Below, in pieces: positions 7,766 to 16,095 of a stretch of 41,273 bases of DNA. The translations under genes were made by a program, and so were the position numbers. How positions within the stretch are numbered: position 1 is the stretch's first letter; the number at the start of each line of letters is the position of its first letter. The notes beneath the pieces were generated by a model, which was not told where the DNA came from, ran no database searches, and saw only the letters and a list, made by a program, of their open reading frames with translations. Source of the DNA: a virus. The DNA lies in IMG/VR virus record IMGVR_UViG_3300035703_003413, positions 1-41,273 of that record. One strand, given 5' to 3'.

Positions 7766-8579
7766 TATATTTTTTCCAATATTGATAAGTATTAATTAAA
7801 TCATTTTCATTTTTAATTTGAGTGCTTGACAATATTGTTTGCCATGCTTCGAAATTTTCCACCTCTTCTGGTGTGCCAAAAACAGTAACAAAATCAGTTG
7901 GATAGCAAGTAACTTTGAGACCGTCTTTAATTAAAAGATTATATACTAAAGTTACGTAAAATTCTCCATTATAATTTATATTTAAATCCATTAAAGATTT
8001 AAAATATTTCTTAATGTATGATCCTTTTTTAAAATAATAAGTTCCAGTAGAAGCATGCTCATTCATTGGATTATCAGTATATGGCTCTTTTTCTTTTATT
8101 TCGGATACAATTAAATTATTTTCTTTAATGTGAGCCATAAAAGTTGGGCTTAATCTATGAGGGTGAAATCCAACATGACTTAAAATGCAACCATCGCTAT
8201 TGTTGTTTTTAACCCACTCTTTAAAATTAGAATAATCCCAGAGATAAGGATTATCACAATAGCAAATAATAACTTCTTCTTCATCATTTATGATGGAATC
8301 TAAATCTACGCTTGTTAATGTAAATACTGGTCCCTTTTTATGATTAGGAATAGTTAAAATATTGCAATTTGGAACCATATCTTTCAATACTTGATACATA
8401 TCGGTATTTTTAATATGACTTTCATTACAAATAAAAACAATTTCATCATCTTTATTGAACATTTTATAAATATATTCAATAATTTTTTCATTGTTAACCG
8501 TAATTAAAGGCTTAGGGTCAACATAACCTTTTTTAACAAATCTATCACCAGTCCCTGCCATTGGAATTATTACTTTCAT
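7743..8579 (-). CDS. sugar-phosphate (or related) nucleotidyltransferase
   Basis: This 278-residue protein belongs to the NTP_transferase family, which activates a phosphorylated sugar or polyol with a nucleotide. It begins MKVIIPMAGTGDRF, then PKPLITV, the nucleotide-binding GxGxR...KPL signature. CYCDNPYLW occupies the place of the usual metal-binding Asp segment, and FGTPEEVENF matches the C-terminal VGTPEEL theme. No C-terminal left-handed helix repeat is present, so there is no fused acyltransferase. The nucleotide and substrate are not readable. It overlaps the kinase/aldolase gene (ATGA) and the HAD gene, so these three are likely one pathway. Confidence 0.85.
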   Translation of the reverse strand: MKVIIPMAGTGDRFVKKGYVDPKPLITVNNEKIIEYIYKMFNKDDEIVFICNESHIKNTDMYQVLKDMVPNCNILTIPNHKKGPVFTLTSVDLDSIINDEEEVIICYCDNPYLWDYSNFKEWVKNNNSDGCILSHVGFHPHRLSPTFMAHIKENNLIVSEIKEKEPYTDNPMNEHASTGTYYFKKGSYIKKYFKSLMDLNINYNGEFYVTLVYNLLIKDGLKVTCYPTDFVTVFGTPEEVENFEAWQTILSSTQIKNENDLINTYQYWKKYNEKRNSQ

Positions 8580-10078
8580 ACATTTTTCCTATAACTTTCA
8601 GCTTCTAAATTATTTAAAAATTCAACATCTTCTCTTTTTAAATACCTTAGCGTGCCCATTTTGGGTCCAACATTTAGAATATAATCAGCAACAGCAAAAG
8701 TCTCTTTCTTTAAAGGATTATTATTAAAAATAACAGAATCTGGAAATAAAAAATCAATTGCAGGATTTGTATTAATATTTTTATTATATTCAAATTTATT
8801 TAATAATTTAAAATTTACCACAAATTGTTTAGCAATATTATTTATTTCATTTAATGTATTTAAAATTTTATTTAAGTCATTAAAAGATAATATTAAGCCA
8901 TGATTTTCTAAAAAATATATATTTTTATTTTTTACATTTTTAATAGTATTAAATAAATTATATCCGGGAGCATTATATTGTACATACTCATAATCATAGT
9001 TAGAATATAAATTTTTAATTATATTTTCAGAATCTTGCAGACATAAAATTAATGTGAGATATATAGGGTGTAAATGAATGACGTACTTGTCTAAGTAAAC
9101 GTGAAAACCCGTTTCCATTGAAGGTCTTTTAAATTTTGGAATGGCTAAAAATTCTTTTAAAGAATCATGTAATTCAAAATCATTACTAATATTTTTATTT
9201 TTAAAATTTTTAAAATTAAAGACTGAAAAACTTTTTGAGTTATTAACATCTTTCAGAGAAAATCCAGATGATTTAATTAATAAATAATTTTCTGAAAATT
9301 TTATAGAAATATTTCCACCCGTGTCTTGACATAATTCAATATCTCTTCCTATAGTTTCAGAAATATTTATAAAATTATTTAAATCATTAAAATAATTTTT
9401 AATAAATTGACATAAATTTTCATATTTATTAGTCTTATCTACCACGTCTATAATGATAGATATTTCCTCTTCTTTGTCTCCGATTTTTTTAATCTTTTCT
9501 TTTGAAGAAAAATTAATAATAATGTCTGCGCTAGATAATTGAGGTCGCTTAATAGTTTCACTATCTTTTTTTCTTTTATTTATAGAAGATAATACTTTTT
9601 CGTATGTGTACCCTCTTTCTTGCGTGTCTCTAATTATTTTCCAGTGAATTCTTAAATCTTCATCTGTTTCTATAAATATTTTTAAATCAATATTGTTTTT
9701 AGCAAAATCTGTATAATATGCATGCAGACCTTCATTAATTATATTCTTTTTAGGAATAATTTCAATAGGCTCGTCAAATTTTCCAGTATAATGATTGTAA
9801 ATAGATCTAGAAATAGAATTATTATTAATTATTTTATATAAATGATCGTCTCCTAGGTCTAAATTATTTGCAAGAGGATTTAAATGTGTAAAATTTTCCC
9901 ACTCGGGATGATTTCTTTCCCATTTATGTAAGTCATCTGTACTTAAAATTGTAGTATTGTCATAGCCAAAATACAATGAAATAATTTCAGTAAGCGTAGA
10001 TTTTCCAACGCCAGACTCTCCTGCTATACCAATTACAAAAGGAGATTTTTCATTCTTTTTTAGAATAAGATTTTTCAT
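8576..10078 (-). CDS. fusion of a PRK/uridine-kinase-like kinase with a class II aldolase domain
   Basis: This 500-residue, two-domain protein has an N-terminal part (about 13-200) that is a P-loop kinase of the phosphoribulokinase/uridine kinase family: GIAGESGVGKST (about 18-28), LSTDDLHKW, INEGLHAYY and a late RDTQERGYTYE lid segment. The C-terminal part (about 240-490) matches the class II aldolase/epimerase fold: GGNISIKF near 254, SSGFSL, PSMETGFH with Glu322, HLH with His335 and His337, and ENHG with His393. These are the catalytic Glu and three zinc-binding His of fuculose- and ribulose-phosphate aldolases and epimerases. All expected residues are present, so both halves look active. 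The likely role is to phosphorylate and split, join or epimerise a small sugar feeding the nucleotidyltransferase; the substrate is unknown. Confidence 0.82.
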   Translation of the reverse strand: MKNLILKKNEKSPFVIGIAGESGVGKSTLTEIISLYFGYDNTTILSTDDLHKWERNHPEWENFTHLNPLANNLDLGDDHLYKIINNNSISRSIYNHYTGKFDEPIEIIPKKNIINEGLHAYYTDFAKNNIDLKIFIETDEDLRIHWKIIRDTQERGYTYEKVLSSINKRKKDSETIKRPQLSSADIIINFSSKEKIKKIGDKEEEISIIIDVVDKTNKYENLCQFIKNYFNDLNNFINISETIGRDIELCQDTGGNISIKFSENYLLIKSSGFSLKDVNNSKSFSVFNFKNFKNKNISNDFELHDSLKEFLAIPKFKRPSMETGFHVYLDKYVIHLHPIYLTLILCLQDSENIIKNLYSNYDYEYVQYNAPGYNLFNTIKNVKNKNIYFLENHGLILSFNDLNKILNTLNEINNIAKQFVVNFKLLNKFEYNKNINTNPAIDFLFPDSVIFNNNPLKKETFAVADYILNVGPKMGTLRYLKREDVEFLNNLEAESYRKNV

Positions 10079-11021
10079 AATATCCGTTCCCAGGATTATA
10101 AGTAACTACCGTAGCATCAATATTTAAATTTTTCATAAAATTTTCTATAGATAAACTTTCATCATTATATCTATAAGGTGCAGAGGGATAACTTGCATTG
10201 CATAATTTTATATTATTTTTTTGAAAAACTTTAAATAAATGGTACTCAACAGATAAAGATATTTCATATAATTCATTGTCTTGTGTACATTTATGTTCTG
10301 AATTTTGTCCGTAATACTTGCACTTGCTACAAATATAGACCCTGCCTTCTGGCAAAAAGTCACCAGCAATATCATAAAGAGAAAAAAACAACTCCATGGT
10401 TTTACGATGTCCAAGAGCGTAAAAATCATAGATAATAGGTGAGTGTATCCCCGGAACATAAATATCAAATTTATCTAAATCATATAGTTTAAAATCAAAT
10501 TTTTCATTAGAAGTATTATCAAATCTCCATTTTAATAAAACATCATATTTAATATTATTTTTTAATTCATAATTTGACAGCAGATTATACGCTAATTTTA
10601 ATTTTCTTAATTGATGAATTAATAAAGCTGGATTATTTCCATTAATTTTAAATTTATTTAATTCTTTAAATTTACAGTCTTGACTTATATCAAATGGCGG
10701 TTCAATTATAATATCTTTTAAATAAGGCTGTAAAATATTAAAGTCTGATAATATTAAAGATTTAGCTTTTTCAAATTCAATAAAATCAATTTTTTGATGC
10801 AATCTACATGTGTAATTATTTAATATTTCAATTTTTTTATCTGTAGAAAAATATTGAACATCATTATGATAAAAATCATTTGTATCACAGCAAATAAAAA
10901 TGTCAGAGTTATTTGGAACTATAATATTATTAATAAAAGATTCTATTAATTTAATTTTAGTTTCTCTATGTGGCATTAAAAAAGTTCTTAAATTTCCACA
11001 TAAGACAACGGCACTTCTCAT
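10050..11021 (-). CDS. putative glycan-modifying protein with zinc-ribbon-like Cys cluster
   Basis: This 323-residue protein shares pattern and order with the one at 5570-6262: AVVLCGNLRTFL at the start, DIFICCDTND, and YDVLLKWRFDN as a possible acidic active site. It differs by a Cys/His insert near residues 229-243 (ICSKCKYYG then EHKC), which looks like a small metal site. It is probably a glycosyltransferase-like protein acting on the same glycan, but no characterised homologue comes to mind. It begins in an ATGA overlap with the gene at 11018 and its end overlaps the start of the kinase/aldolase gene by 29 bases. Confidence 0.5.
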   Translation of the reverse strand: MRSAVVLCGNLRTFLMPHRETKIKLIESFINNIIVPNNSDIFICCDTNDFYHNDVQYFSTDKKIEILNNYTCRLHQKIDFIEFEKAKSLILSDFNILQPYLKDIIIEPPFDISQDCKFKELNKFKINGNNPALLIHQLRKLKLAYNLLSNYELKNNIKYDVLLKWRFDNTSNEKFDFKLYDLDKFDIYVPGIHSPIIYDFYALGHRKTMELFFSLYDIAGDFLPEGRVYICSKCKYYGQNSEHKCTQDNELYEISLSVEYHLFKVFQKNNIKLCNASYPSAPYRYNDESLSIENFMKNLNIDATVVTYNPGNGYYEKSYSKKE

Positions 11022-11956
11022 AAATTTTCCAAAACAGATAAAATTACATTAACTCTATTAACGTAAGTATGTTTTGCTTTAACTTCATTCATTAAATATT
11101 TAATTTCATCAATAATTTTTAAACTATTTTTCTTTTCAATAGATTTATAAAATAAATTGATAGGATTAGAATCATACACAAGCATATCATTAAATAAATG
11201 ATTTGTTAATTCATTATTCGTAATCCCCATATGTCCATAAGAAATATTTTTTAATATTCTACATTGAGGAGCGTATCCATGTTTAACTTGCCACGGTCCT
11301 TGAATTGCTGGGGCTAAAAATGATTGATTTACAATTTTTCTATTTTCCTCAAAAGAAACAGGGTTTTTCCATGGATCTATAATTCTGACATTTATATTGT
11401 TTTTTCTGCATTCATCAAAAAATAAATCTAATTCTATACTATTTTGATATTCAGTAACTCTATCGCCATAAGTGCCTATCCAAACACATTCCCTGTTATT
11501 AATTTCATTCTTTGCCTCATTGTCATTAATCTCTTCTGGCAATAAATCAGTTGCCCAAGGCTGATAGATTGTATCAGAAGAAATATAAGTATAATCATTG
11601 ATCTTTGTCAGCTCATCCTTGGTGGTAAATGTAGGATGAGTTCGTGGTATAAAATCAGAATTAATATTATTATGAAAAATTTGAATATTAATTTTTTTTA
11701 AATTAATATATTTATCTTTATTTCCGCTATGCAAGATGTATTTACAAGTATTATTTAAAGGTATTTTTGTATCTACTTGACCCTCTGTTAGAAATATAGA
11801 GTTATTAAAATTAAAACCACTAACGTCATCATTATCATCAAACCAATAAGTATCAAATCCTAAAGATTTAAAAGCCTTATAGAAACCATAATGAACATAA
11901 GAAGAAGTATGGGAGTGTAATTTATGCCCCCATATAATTATTTTTTTAGCAATCAA
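11018..11956 (-). CDS. putative GT-B glycosyltransferase, CgeB-like C-terminus
   Basis: This protein of about 312 residues opens with KKIIIWGHKLHSHTSSYVHY followed by a WFDDND segment, a plausible first Rossmann half (acceptor side). The C-terminal half has GYAPQCRILKNISYGHMGI and later LFNDMLVYD, which matches the theme of CgeB/GT4-like donor-binding halves, where a protein 'R-x-x-E/N, S/C-G' loop precedes a Thr-Asn and 'LF...vY'. I chose the TTG at 11956, which overlaps the upstream stop (TTGA) and has GGGAG five bases before it, over a TTG 21 bases earlier. It lies among transferase genes. Donor and acceptor are unknown. Confidence 0.58.
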   Translation of the reverse strand: MIAKKIIIWGHKLHSHTSSYVHYGFYKAFKSLGFDTYWFDDNDDVSGFNFNNSIFLTEGQVDTKIPLNNTCKYILHSGNKDKYINLKKINIQIFHNNINSDFIPRTHPTFTTKDELTKINDYTYISSDTIYQPWATDLLPEEINDNEAKNEINNRECVWIGTYGDRVTEYQNSIELDLFFDECRKNNINVRIIDPWKNPVSFEENRKIVNQSFLAPAIQGPWQVKHGYAPQCRILKNISYGHMGITNNELTNHLFNDMLVYDSNPINLFYKSIEKKNSLKIIDEIKYLMNEVKAKHTYVNRVNVILSVLENL

Positions 11957-12597
11957 ATTAACTCCCAATTTTCCCAAATAAATGGAAAATCATAAGTTAA
12001 TTTATGTGTTTTAGATAGGCTTTCTCTTATTTTATAATATCTAGAAAGATAATTTTCTCCAAGTCTATGAAATTGAACCTGTATATTTTTAAAATTTTTC
12101 TGTAAATTATTTTCAATTATACACTCTAGAACTTCATACTCACTGCCTTCTATATTAATTTTAATTAAATCAACAAATAAAATGCCAAGATCTTCCATTA
12201 CATTTTTAATGGATTTTATTTGCACTTCTATCTTTTCTTCTGAATCAATAAATAAAGAAGTAGATACTCCAAGAGCAGGTCCAAGATTAATCATTGCCGC
12301 ATAGTTACTACCGCCAACCCCATAATTATACAGGTGAATGTTTGAATTATTAACAATATTATTTTTTCCAATTTCAAATATGGTAGAAGTCGCTTCAAAT
12401 GCATAAATTTTGGGACTATTATATTTTTCACTTATAGCAAGAGACCATTCACAATGAAATGCCCCAAGATCAATGCATATACTTTCAGAATTTAAATCAT
12501 ATTCATATCTTAATTTTTCAAAAGCGCCATTGGTCCATTTATCAAGCTGCTCTTTATCTAAATTTAGATTAATTTTTGTATCAATTTCTTCGTCCAA
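11953..12597 (-). CDS. FkbM-family SAM-dependent methyltransferase
   Basis: This 214-residue methyltransferase has CIDLGAFHCEWSLAISEKY as the SAM loop and IYAFEATS as motif II. Its LIKINIEGSEYEVLE segment is the FkbM-family hallmark, and VQFHRLG matches the later strand. FkbM enzymes O-methylate sugars and other hydroxyls. The start is a TTG supported by a strong GGAGGG ribosome-binding site at 12602-12607. The N-terminal helix (about 30 residues) precedes the fold and is within normal range. It is the first gene after a 61-base gap downstream of the fucosyltransferase, so it may methylate a sugar in that capped glycan; this is inference. Confidence 0.85.
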   Translation of the reverse strand: MDEEIDTKINLNLDKEQLDKWTNGAFEKLRYEYDLNSESICIDLGAFHCEWSLAISEKYNSPKIYAFEATSTIFEIGKNNIVNNSNIHLYNYGVGGSNYAAMINLGPALGVSTSLFIDSEEKIEVQIKSIKNVMEDLGILFVDLIKINIEGSEYEVLECIIENNLQKNFKNIQVQFHRLGENYLSRYYKIRESLSKTHKLTYDFPFIWENWELI

Positions 12598-12601
12598 GGA
12601 G

Positions 12602-12607
12602 CCCTCC
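12602..12607 (-). promoter_or_regulatory. strong ribosome-binding site deciding a TTG start
   Basis: On the minus strand GGAGGG lies four bases before the TTG at 12597. Most genes in this cassette have weak or no visible Shine-Dalgarno and rely on overlaps; here the gene follows a 61-base gap and has a near-ideal site, which supports both the TTG start and independent re-initiation. Confidence 0.75.
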
Positions 12608-12658
12608 AGTTAATCATTACGAGTTATCAGATCTTTATCTTTTTCTCATATTTTATAT

Positions 12659-13375
12659 TTATATCTTAGTCCAGTTTTCCGGAAGCAAGTCACCGGTATC
12701 ATGTGCTAACTTAGGACCAAACCATTTTTTTGGAGCTATAATTTTTTTACCAAAATTTGTATTTAAATAAGCTCCCCACCAAGAGAATGAAGAATTAGCA
12801 ATAATTACATTGTCACATTTTTTAGACATTATTGCCAAATCTTCATATGGAGAAGAATTTTCTGAAAATATAAATTGATTTCCAGTAAAATTGCTCTTAC
12901 ACCATGCGATGTCATCAGAAAATATAATATATCGATCAGATTTAATTATATCCATCGCTTGGCGATAATAATTCATATCAAGCTGATGATAATGGTCAGG
13001 AAGGTTTAAATAATCCCCTCGACGAACATGAATGGCACATAAATCAGACTCGGGCTCTACGTTCATACTTGGAGTTAAAGAGCTTAATATAAAATATTCA
13101 TACTCTTTAAAATATTTATAGCTTTGAAAATATCCACGCAAATCTAAATTAGGAGAATAAGGTATCTCTTTGTAATGAAAGAATGGCTCTTGATATGTTT
13201 TAGAAAATAATAAATTGTTGTAATAGCAGTCTTTTAAATTACAATAGTTAGAATATTCCCAGTGAGGAAAGCCATAAGAATCATTATTTTTTAAAGCCAA
13301 TCCAATTGTAGTAGCTACTTCAAATAATTGATTCCCCAGCCTCCCCCATTGACCTAATTGACTATAAGTAATCAC
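12659..13375 (-). CDS. alpha-1,2-fucosyltransferase (GT11)
   Basis: This enzyme transfers L-fucose from GDP-fucose, usually to the 2-hydroxyl of a terminal galactose. The 238-residue protein has the three GT11 hallmarks: GRLGNQLFE at 11-19, HVRRGDYL at 116-123 and SSFSWWGAYLN at 195-205. It is shorter than many bacterial GT11 enzymes (about 280-300), but the motif spacing is intact. The start is a GTG at 13375, overlapping the stop of the GT2-GT6 fusion gene (GTGA), so the two are probably translated together. The gmd product at the end of the cassette would feed its donor. The linkage is a family-based inference. Confidence 0.93.
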   Translation of the reverse strand: MITYSQLGQWGRLGNQLFEVATTIGLALKNNDSYGFPHWEYSNYCNLKDCYYNNLLFSKTYQEPFFHYKEIPYSPNLDLRGYFQSYKYFKEYEYFILSSLTPSMNVEPESDLCAIHVRRGDYLNLPDHYHQLDMNYYRQAMDIIKSDRYIIFSDDIAWCKSNFTGNQFIFSENSSPYEDLAIMSKKCDNVIIANSSFSWWGAYLNTNFGKKIIAPKKWFGPKLAHDTGDLLPENWTKI

Positions 13376-16095
13376 CTTACTGCCTTGTGATTTTTTTCTA
13401 GCAACATAATTTTTGGAGAAAATTTATGAGGTCTCCACTTTGCAATATAAGAAGAGTAATTTTCAGGATAATGATAGCTTGGAGTTAAAACTATTTCTGG
13501 CTCATGATCTAAGAAATATCTATTCAAAGCAGTTTCATCATGCCAAGTAGGTATAATATTATTTTGCAAATCTCTTTCAATCATTTCATAACACCATCTA
13601 GACAATTCTAGATAACTCTTAGCAGATCCGCCACTAAACCCGCCTCCGAAATAATATTTATATTTTCTAGAATCTGTATAAAAAACAGAATTTTTATTCT
13701 CTTCAAATGTGCCGCCGCCATTGAAGTAACCACAATGACGCACTCCCACTAATTCTCCCAAAGTCTCTGCGGAAACATGATCAACAAACTTGCAATCAAC
13801 ATCCACATAATACAAATAATCCATTTTAGATAATTCTTCAGAGTTATTTGTAAAATGTTTAAACCTATCCATGCTTGCATATGGAAAGCCTCTGTGCTCT
13901 ATGTTGATAACCTTATAATTTCTAGAAGTATTTAAAGACACTTCTTTATCGGTAAAAATAAAATAAGTGACTTCAAAACTAGGATCTTTAAAGTAAAATT
14001 TATCAGCAGATTCAATTAATTGAGAAATAAATTGATCATACTTACCAGTCGCGATGACTAATAAACCTATTTTATTTTTAGTATTTTTAGCTCTGCTTTC
14101 TAGTACATGAGCGGGCTCTTTGGCGAGAAGAGGATATTTATGCATTCCTCGAACGAGCCTGTCTAATTTTTGCTGTAGTTTTTGATTTACCTTGTGATCA
14201 TTAATAGGATTAACTAAATTATATATATAAAGATACTCACTTATAAATTTAGAGCGATGACCAGACATTTCTAGCATTGGAAACATCATAGCCATATCCC
14301 ATGTCATAGCCATGAAATTACCCTCATAATAAAAATCTTCTTTTTTAATTTGCTTAAATAGCCATGCGTAAAATGTTCTTAAGTGAGATGAGCACCAAGA
14401 ATATTGTCTATAAGTTTTAGTTTTAATTACGTGTTCAGGTATCTGTTGAGCAATTCCTCTGCCGCCATCTGGGTAGTTTTGATATTGCCCATATGTCATC
14501 CATACATCGCCAGAATAATGAATATTTAAAGTGTTTAAGACTTCGGGTCCAGCTAACCAATCATCGCCATCTAATGTCAAGACAATTTCATCATCATCGC
14601 AAGAATGAATCATATTATAAAGATTCTCTAAAGCACCTTTACGAACTTCATTTCTAACAATAGTGGCTTTATTTTTATTGGGATGATCCTCAACGGCTTT
14701 TAAAACGGCATCAAAAGTATTATCAGGAGAACAATCATCCGTAAACAAAACTCTAAAATTTGAATAGTTTTGGTTTAAAGCAGAGAGAATATTTTTCTCT
14801 GCCCATTCTTGATTTTTATAACTTGGAATTACAATAACAAATTTGTTCTTACCCTTTAAATTTGTGGATAAAGTATGAACGGGTAGAGTATATTCAACTT
14901 TTTGATTTGTTTTTAGAGCTTCAACATCTGCGAAAGAATCAAGCCTAACGTTATCCAAAGCTTCAACAACAATAATTCTAGATATTAAAATTTCACTATT
15001 GCCATCTTCAAAGACACCAACGTTTAATTTATAAGAATTTCCAAAATCAGGCTCTTCGCCTGAGCCAATATTTATACTTCTATCCTCTATATTAATTCCA
15101 AATAAAAGATTAACATATTGATCAGGAGTTTTTGAATTAGAAATACAAGCTTTTAATCTTCCATTCCCGCCAAATTTTTTACCATTAAAAATAATAGTAT
15201 ATTTTTTATTAGGCTGAATTGAAGAAATGGGTATTGAAAATATTGCCCCAGGCTTAACTGAAACGTAATTTCTTCCATTGCTAGCAATAAATTTAATGTT
15301 TCTGTTTTGCTCTTTAAAATTATTTTTTATAAATCCATTAAATTTATCGGAATCATAAACTATATTTATAGCTGGATGAGAATTTGTCATAAATTCTTTC
15401 TTTACATCAAAGGCTTGATTTAAGCCACCTATTCCATTATTGACGGTTACTTTATCATAATCTGCTACGTCATTCGGCGGAAGAGGGTTAGGAGGCTCTC
15501 TACTAATGAACAATTCTTTTTTATTTAAAGAATCACTATTTAATATATCCGATGCCAAATTAATATTAGTGACTTTACATTTATAGCTAAAAACAATTTT
15601 ATTATTTTGAATTGAATAAGCATTTGCGGGCTCTGTTTCAAGATCAATTATAAAACTACTGGGCTCAATGAATGCGCCTTCATTAGCAAACAAAGTATCT
15701 TTAACTAAAGATAGCCCTTTATAATTATGAAATTTTCTAACTATTGACTTCCAGCGAATTGACATATCTTCCTCATAACTTGCATTTATTTCTATGCCTA
15801 AAATTGCCACTTCTCCAAGAGAATCTTCTGTTCTTGATATGCGAATACTTTTCTCTTTAGAAAGAAGAGTTTTAACCTCAAACTGCTTAGATGAAACGGT
15901 ATAATTTTCACCGTTAATTTTTATCTTACCGTTTCCAGATACTCTTTTAAAATAAATATCTATGTAAGAAAAATCCTCATCAATAAGTAGAGATATTTTT
16001 CCAAACTTAGGCTCTAGTACATAGGTGCCATCATATTTGCAGCTAATGCTAGAAGAGCATAAAGCCTTCAGGTTGTCAAAGTAATATTCTTTCAT
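13372..16095 (-). CDS. three-part glycosyltransferase: unknown N-terminus, GT2, GT6
   Basis: This is a 907-residue protein. Residues 1 to about 410 are a beta-rich region that I do not recognise, possibly carbohydrate-binding. Residues about 417-640 are a GT2 domain: FVIVIPSYKNQEW, TDDCSPDNT and LDGDDWL (DGDD at 509-512). Residues about 674-890 are a GT6 domain, the ABO/alpha-1,3-galactosyltransferase family: YFIFTDKE, YASMDRFKHF, DYLYYVDVDCKF with DVD at 765-767, FGGGFSGGSA, and TWHDETALNRY with Glu854. GT6 enzymes add Gal or GalNAc in alpha-1,3 linkage to galactose. It would make two consecutive linkages from one chain. The next gene is the GT11, in a GTGA overlap; the start forms TGATG with the previous stop. 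Confidence 0.9.
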   Translation of the reverse strand: MKEYYFDNLKALCSSSISCKYDGTYVLEPKFGKISLLIDEDFSYIDIYFKRVSGNGKIKINGENYTVSSKQFEVKTLLSKEKSIRISRTEDSLGEVAILGIEINASYEEDMSIRWKSIVRKFHNYKGLSLVKDTLFANEGAFIEPSSFIIDLETEPANAYSIQNNKIVFSYKCKVTNINLASDILNSDSLNKKELFISREPPNPLPPNDVADYDKVTVNNGIGGLNQAFDVKKEFMTNSHPAINIVYDSDKFNGFIKNNFKEQNRNIKFIASNGRNYVSVKPGAIFSIPISSIQPNKKYTIIFNGKKFGGNGRLKACISNSKTPDQYVNLLFGINIEDRSINIGSGEEPDFGNSYKLNVGVFEDGNSEILISRIIVVEALDNVRLDSFADVEALKTNQKVEYTLPVHTLSTNLKGKNKFVIVIPSYKNQEWAEKNILSALNQNYSNFRVLFTDDCSPDNTFDAVLKAVEDHPNKNKATIVRNEVRKGALENLYNMIHSCDDDEIVLTLDGDDWLAGPEVLNTLNIHYSGDVWMTYGQYQNYPDGGRGIAQQIPEHVIKTKTYRQYSWCSSHLRTFYAWLFKQIKKEDFYYEGNFMAMTWDMAMMFPMLEMSGHRSKFISEYLYIYNLVNPINDHKVNQKLQQKLDRLVRGMHKYPLLAKEPAHVLESRAKNTKNKIGLLVIATGKYDQFISQLIESADKFYFKDPSFEVTYFIFTDKEVSLNTSRNYKVINIEHRGFPYASMDRFKHFTNNSEELSKMDYLYYVDVDCKFVDHVSAETLGELVGVRHCGYFNGGGTFEENKNSVFYTDSRKYKYYFGGGFSGGSAKSYLELSRWCYEMIERDLQNNIIPTWHDETALNRYFLDHEPEIVLTPSYHYPENYSSYIAKWRPHKFSPKIMLLEKNHKAVR

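Noticed and set aside
12598-12658. Promoter or terminator in the gap between the fucosyltransferase and FkbM genes
   Set aside because: Apart from the ribosome-binding site I see no stable hairpin or convincing -35/-10 pair; AT-richness alone gives many TATA-like strings.
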